A stretch of DNA of 64,000 bases from positions 56,518 through 120,517 of the forward strand of contig NZ_JAINZZ010000021.1 in assembly GCF_019890725.1 (NCBI RefSeq). The letters are read 5' to 3'. Below are positions 60,654 to 64,000 of the stretch, one piece after another (the stretch's first letter is position 1; each line of letters starts with the position of its first letter). The stretch is from Actinacidiphila acidipaludis (GTDB taxonomy: Bacteria; Actinomycetota; Actinomycetes; Streptomycetales; Streptomycetaceae). The translations under genes were made by a program, and so were the position numbers. The notes under the pieces are model-generated. The model was not told the origin of the DNA, made no database searches, and saw only the letters and a program-made list of their open reading frames with translations.

Positions 60654-63600
60654 ATGGAACAGCACAGCGGCCGGCCGGGTGGGGACGCGATAGCCGCGGA
60701 GGCCGCCGGGGAACCGGTGGAGCCCTTCGCCCTGCCCGTGTTTCCCGGATCGGCGGAGTCCGAGCCCGAGCCCGACCCGGACGAGCCGGTCGCCGGCAAG
60801 GTCGTGGACCTGCGCGACTCCCGGCGCGGCGACAGGGACAGCCGGCTGCCCGCGCTGCCCGGGAGCGGTGAGGGACGCGGCGGGTCCGCCGGTGCCACAG
60901 GAAAGGTCAGGCGCCTCGGCGACGGCACCCCGGACGGCACCGCCGGCGCCCCCGCCGACCGCGCGTCCGGGGCCGGCGGCACCACCGCTCCCCGGCCCGG
61001 CGGGACTTCGGCCGGCACCGACGGCGGCGGCTCCTTCGGCGCGCTGCCCGCCCTGCCGCAGCGGACACCCCTGCCCCAGCGGTCGCCGCTGCCCGTGCGC
61101 CCGATAGCCGAGACCCACGACGGCACCGCCTTCGACGCCTTCGGCGTCTCCGTGAACGGCCCCGCCGCCGCCCCGCGCCCCGCCCAGGACCGGAACCTCG
61201 GCAGCTTCACCTCGCTCGGCGGCAGCGGCAGCTTCGACGGCTTCGCCGCCGGCTCGCCCGCCCCGCGCTCCGACGCCCGCCCGCTGCCCGCCGGAACGGA
61301 CGGCACGGAGACCTCCCCGGAGCAGGACGGCGCCGAGTTCGACGGCGCACCGGCCGCACCGCGCACCTCCCGCCCACCGCGCGACCCGCTCGGCGCGCCC
61401 GAGCAGACCACGCCCACCGGCGGCAACGCCCGGGTCGCCCGCGTCGTCACCACCGACTTCCTGCTGACCGTCAACCCCGTCGACGGCACCGAGGTCGTCA
61501 CCTGCCCGCCGGACGAGAAGCGGACACCGGTGCGGCGCACCCTGCAGGACCGCATCGCGCGGATGAACAGCGCCCGGCCCTCGCCGCCGCCCGGCCCGCC
61601 CGCGCCCGAACTGCCGCTGCTGGAACGGGACGACGAGCGCGAGCGGCTCATCCGGCTGCTCGCCCGCGGCCGTTCGGTCCGCGTCACCGGACCGTCCGGC
61701 GCCGGCCGCAGCTCGCTGCTGGACGCCGTCGCCGGCGCCTGCGGCGAGCTCGCGCCCGACGGCGTCCTGCGGCTGTCCGGCTACCGGCGCACTGCCGCCG
61801 ACCTCCTCCAGGACCTCTACGCCGTCGTCCACGCCGGCGAGGGCTACCGGCCCAGCCGTGAGGAACTGTCGGCGCTGCTGGGGTCCGTCGGTGCCGTCGT
61901 CGTCCTGGACGACCTGGAGATCGGCGGCAGCGCGCTCGAGGAAGTGCTCGCGGCGGCGCCCGAGTGCGCGTTCCTGATGTCCGCGACCCCGGAGGTGCCC
62001 GCGCCCGCCGCGGACTCCGCGGTCGAGGAGGTGTTCCTCTCCGGACTCAGCCGCTCGGCCTGCCTGGACCTGCTGGCGCTGTCGGCCGGCCGGCGGCTCG
62101 CCGAGGACGAGTCGGCGTGGGCCGCCGACCTGTGGTTCGAGTCCGAGGGACTCCCGCTGCGGTTCGTCCAGGCCGGTGCGCTGCTGCGGCAGCGCGACGC
62201 CGCCCGGCTGCCGGCGGAACCCGCGGAGTGGGACGACTCCGTCTGGGACAACGGCGCCCCCGGCGCGCAGCCGCCGATCGGCCTCGACATCCCCGACCTC
62301 ACCGGCTTCGACGCGCCCGACGGCACCGCCTTCGAGCCGGCCGCGGTCCCGGAGACCACGCCGACCGCGCGGACGGCCGGCGCCCCCGGCCCGCTGCCCT
62401 CCCTGGCGGAGAGCGCGGCCCCCGCGGACCTGCTCGCCTCGCGCCTCAGCGAAGCCGCCCGGGAGGCCCTGGCGTTCGCCGTCGCGCTCGACGGCGAGTG
62501 CCCGCACCCCTCGCACCTGCCCGCGCTCGTCGGCGACACCCACGGCGACGCGGCGCTCGGCGAACTCACCTCCGTGGGGCTGGCCGTCCCGGTCGCCGGG
62601 CACTTCCGGCTCGCCGCCGGGGTGACCCAGCAGCTCGCCGCGTCGCTGCGGGCCGACGGCGAACTCTCCGACACCCAGGCGCACACCGCGGCCCTCCACT
62701 ACACCTGGTGGGCCGGCCACCCCTCCGTCACGCCCGAGCGGGCGGCGGGGGAGTCCGAGGCGATCCTCGCGGCGATGGCCGCGTGCCGTGACGGCGGGAA
62801 CGCCGACGACGCGGTCCAGCTCGCCCGGACCGCCGCGCCCGTCTTCGCGGCGGCTCTGCACTGGGGTGCGTGGGAGCGGGCCCTGCGGATCGGCCAGGAG
62901 GCCGCCCGCATCTCCGGCGACGTCGCGGAGGAGGCGTACTTCCACCACGAGCTCGGCGTCCTCGCGCTGTGCACCGGCCATCCCGACCGCGCCCGCGCGG
63001 AGTTGGAGGCGTCCATAGCGCTGCGCCGCGCGCTGGCCGACCGCAAGGGCACCGTGGTGGGGCGGCGCACCCTGGCCCTCGTCGCGGACCGCGAGGGGAC
63101 CCAGGCGGCCGCGCCGTTCGACGGGGACTTCGGGCCGGAGCCGGCCGCCGCGTCGACGGTGACGCTGCCGCCGGTCGCCGAACCGCCGACGGTCGTCATC
63201 GGCACCCCGAAGCCGACGCCCCTCGGCGCGGGCGGCAAGGACCCGGTCCACGCACGGCGCGTGCCGGCCGGCCGCAGGCGCAACCTCATCGCCGCGGGCG
63301 CGGGGGCGCTGGTGGTCGCGGCCATCGGGGCGATCGTGGCGGTCGGCGCGTCGGGCGGGAAGGGCGGCAGCACGCCGAACCAGGTGCAGCCGATCGAGTC
63401 CGTCGAGCAGGACGGTCCCAGTGATTCGGCGGCTCCCCCTGAGGACGGCACCACGGCGCCCGCGGCCACCTCGGCCGCGGCGACCACGGCGACGACCTCG
63501 AACTCGACCTCGACCTCGCCTTCGTCCACTCCGTCGACTGCTCAGAGCGCAGCCACGAGCGGGACCACCTCGACCCCGCCCACCACGCCCTCTCGCCCGT

Positions 63601-63950
63601 CGTCGGGTACCGGGGGGACGACCGGTCACACCACCACAGGCGGAGCCGGTTCTTCGACAGGCGGCAGCACCTCGGGCGGGTCCTCAGGCGGATCGAGCTC
63701 CGGTGGCACTGGCTCCGGCGGGACGTCCACGGGTGGCTCGACAGGGACGCCGTCGGGCGGCTCTACCGGAACGCCTACGGGGGGCTCGACAGGCTCTCCG
63801 ACGGGCGGTTCGACCGGAACGCCGACCGGCGGGTCCACCGGCAGCACAACAGGCAGCCCGGACGGCGGATCGACCGGATCTCCCACGGGCGGCTCTACTG
63901 GAACGACATCCAGCGGTTCGAGCACCAGTACCGGCACCGGAGGGACCTGA
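60654..63950 (+). CDS. Large P-loop protein with one membrane helix and a Ser/Thr/Gly tail
   Basis: A 1,098-residue protein. Residues ~1-320 are low complexity (Pro/Asp/Gly-rich). A P-loop-like motif VTGPSGAGRSSLLDAVAG lies at about 343-360, with VVVLDDLEI resembling Walker B, so the middle is a STAND/AAA-like ATPase. Residues ~690-830 look like TPR-type helical repeats (FAAALHWGAWERALRIGQEA). A membrane helix (LIAAGAGALVVAAIGAIVAV) is at about 877-896 and the last ~185 residues are a Ser/Thr/Gly-rich tail with repeated GGSTGTPTGGSTGSP units. The tail is probably outside the cell and the ATPase inside, giving an unusual membrane-signalling layout. Function is unknown. Confidence 0.85.
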   Translation: MEQHSGRPGGDAIAAEAAGEPVEPFALPVFPGSAESEPEPDPDEPVAGKVVDLRDSRRGDRDSRLPALPGSGEGRGGSAGATGKVRRLGDGTPDGTAGAPADRASGAGGTTAPRPGGTSAGTDGGGSFGALPALPQRTPLPQRSPLPVRPIAETHDGTAFDAFGVSVNGPAAAPRPAQDRNLGSFTSLGGSGSFDGFAAGSPAPRSDARPLPAGTDGTETSPEQDGAEFDGAPAAPRTSRPPRDPLGAPEQTTPTGGNARVARVVTTDFLLTVNPVDGTEVVTCPPDEKRTPVRRTLQDRIARMNSARPSPPPGPPAPELPLLERDDERERLIRLLARGRSVRVTGPSGAGRSSLLDAVAGACGELAPDGVLRLSGYRRTAADLLQDLYAVVHAGEGYRPSREELSALLGSVGAVVVLDDLEIGGSALEEVLAAAPECAFLMSATPEVPAPAADSAVEEVFLSGLSRSACLDLLALSAGRRLAEDESAWAADLWFESEGLPLRFVQAGALLRQRDAARLPAEPAEWDDSVWDNGAPGAQPPIGLDIPDLTGFDAPDGTAFEPAAVPETTPTARTAGAPGPLPSLAESAAPADLLASRLSEAAREALAFAVALDGECPHPSHLPALVGDTHGDAALGELTSVGLAVPVAGHFRLAAGVTQQLAASLRADGELSDTQAHTAALHYTWWAGHPSVTPERAAGESEAILAAMAACRDGGNADDAVQLARTAAPVFAAALHWGAWERALRIGQEAARISGDVAEEAYFHHELGVLALCTGHPDRARAELEASIALRRALADRKGTVVGRRTLALVADREGTQAAAPFDGDFGPEPAAASTVTLPPVAEPPTVVIGTPKPTPLGAGGKDPVHARRVPAGRRRNLIAAGAGALVVAAIGAIVAVGASGGKGGSTPNQVQPIESVEQDGPSDSAAPPEDGTTAPAATSAAATTATTSNSTSTSPSSTPSTAQSAATSGTTSTPPTTPSRPSSGTGGTTGHTTTGGAGSSTGGSTSGGSSGGSSSGGTGSGGTSTGGSTGTPSGGSTGTPTGGSTGSPTGGSTGTPTGGSTGSTTGSPDGGSTGSPTGGSTGTTSSGSSTSTGTGGT

Positions 63951-64000
63951 CGCGTTGCCCCCCCGGGGCCGTCGTCCATCCGCGGCACTGTCGTGGCTCG

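Noticed and set aside
60075..63629. A 1,184-codon minus-strand open frame opposite the STAS and P-loop genes
   Set aside because: Antisense shadow; translation is repetitive Arg/Gly/Ala without domains.
63650..63940. CRISPR-like repeats near the right end
   Set aside because: The repetition is codon-level, from GGSTG(T/S)PTG units in the tail of the P-loop protein, with no constant repeats and unique spacers. No CRISPR array was seen in the window.

Overview
The window is high-GC actinobacterial chromosome, almost certainly from a Streptomyces or close relative. The right half keeps the core order nrtL-lysA-hom-thrC-thrB-rho-rpmE-prfA-prmC-tsaC/sua5-ptp-glyA-wecA/tagO-like-atpIBEFHAGDC, with frequent GTG/TTG starts and 4-base start/stop overlaps. 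The left half (about 1-29,300) is an accessory island beside a tRNA-Arg(CCG) gene.

Positions 1-25,615 hold what reads as a complete dpd system: 7-deazaguanine modification of DNA with an associated restriction module. On the minus strand, queC-queE-queD-folE2 (3121 down to 654) encode the route from GTP to preQ0. A VUT-family (YhhQ-like) transporter, cut by the left window edge, lies beyond them. Divergent from queC, on the plus strand, are dpdC (preQ0 hydratase candidate), dpdB (DGQQR protein), dpdA (DNA transglycosylase related to bacterial TGT) and a second dpdB-like gene. Converging on these is an eight-gene minus-strand operon, dpdE-F-G-H-I-J-K-D (25,615 down to 8029). It encodes SNF2-like, RecQ-like and DEVH helicases, a P-loop ATPase, a PLD-type nuclease and several proteins of unknown function. 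The two sides meet at a strong hairpin (7994-8022).

Positions 25,616-29,385 carry remnants of a pSAM2-type actinomycete integrative element: a 5'-truncated repSA, an excisionase and a tyrosine integrase, then a small membrane-protein gene and tRNA-Arg(CCG), whose 3' end faces the island. No transfer genes are seen. The likely history is an integrative element that used the tRNA gene as a landing site and carries, or has been replaced by, the dpd cargo.

Positions 29,866-64,000 are housekeeping: an orphan receiver protein, NrtL, the lysine/threonine genes, Rho with a long Arg/Gly/Gln-rich insert, a secreted trypsin-like protease with VCBS repeats, an LCP cell-wall enzyme, translation genes, a WecA/TagO-like transferase, the ATP synthase operon with a candidate Rex operator, a PduO-type adenosyltransferase, a hydroxyacyl-CoA dehydrogenase, an STAS protein and a large P-loop membrane protein.

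All functions are inferred from reading motifs and gene order; no database search was run.
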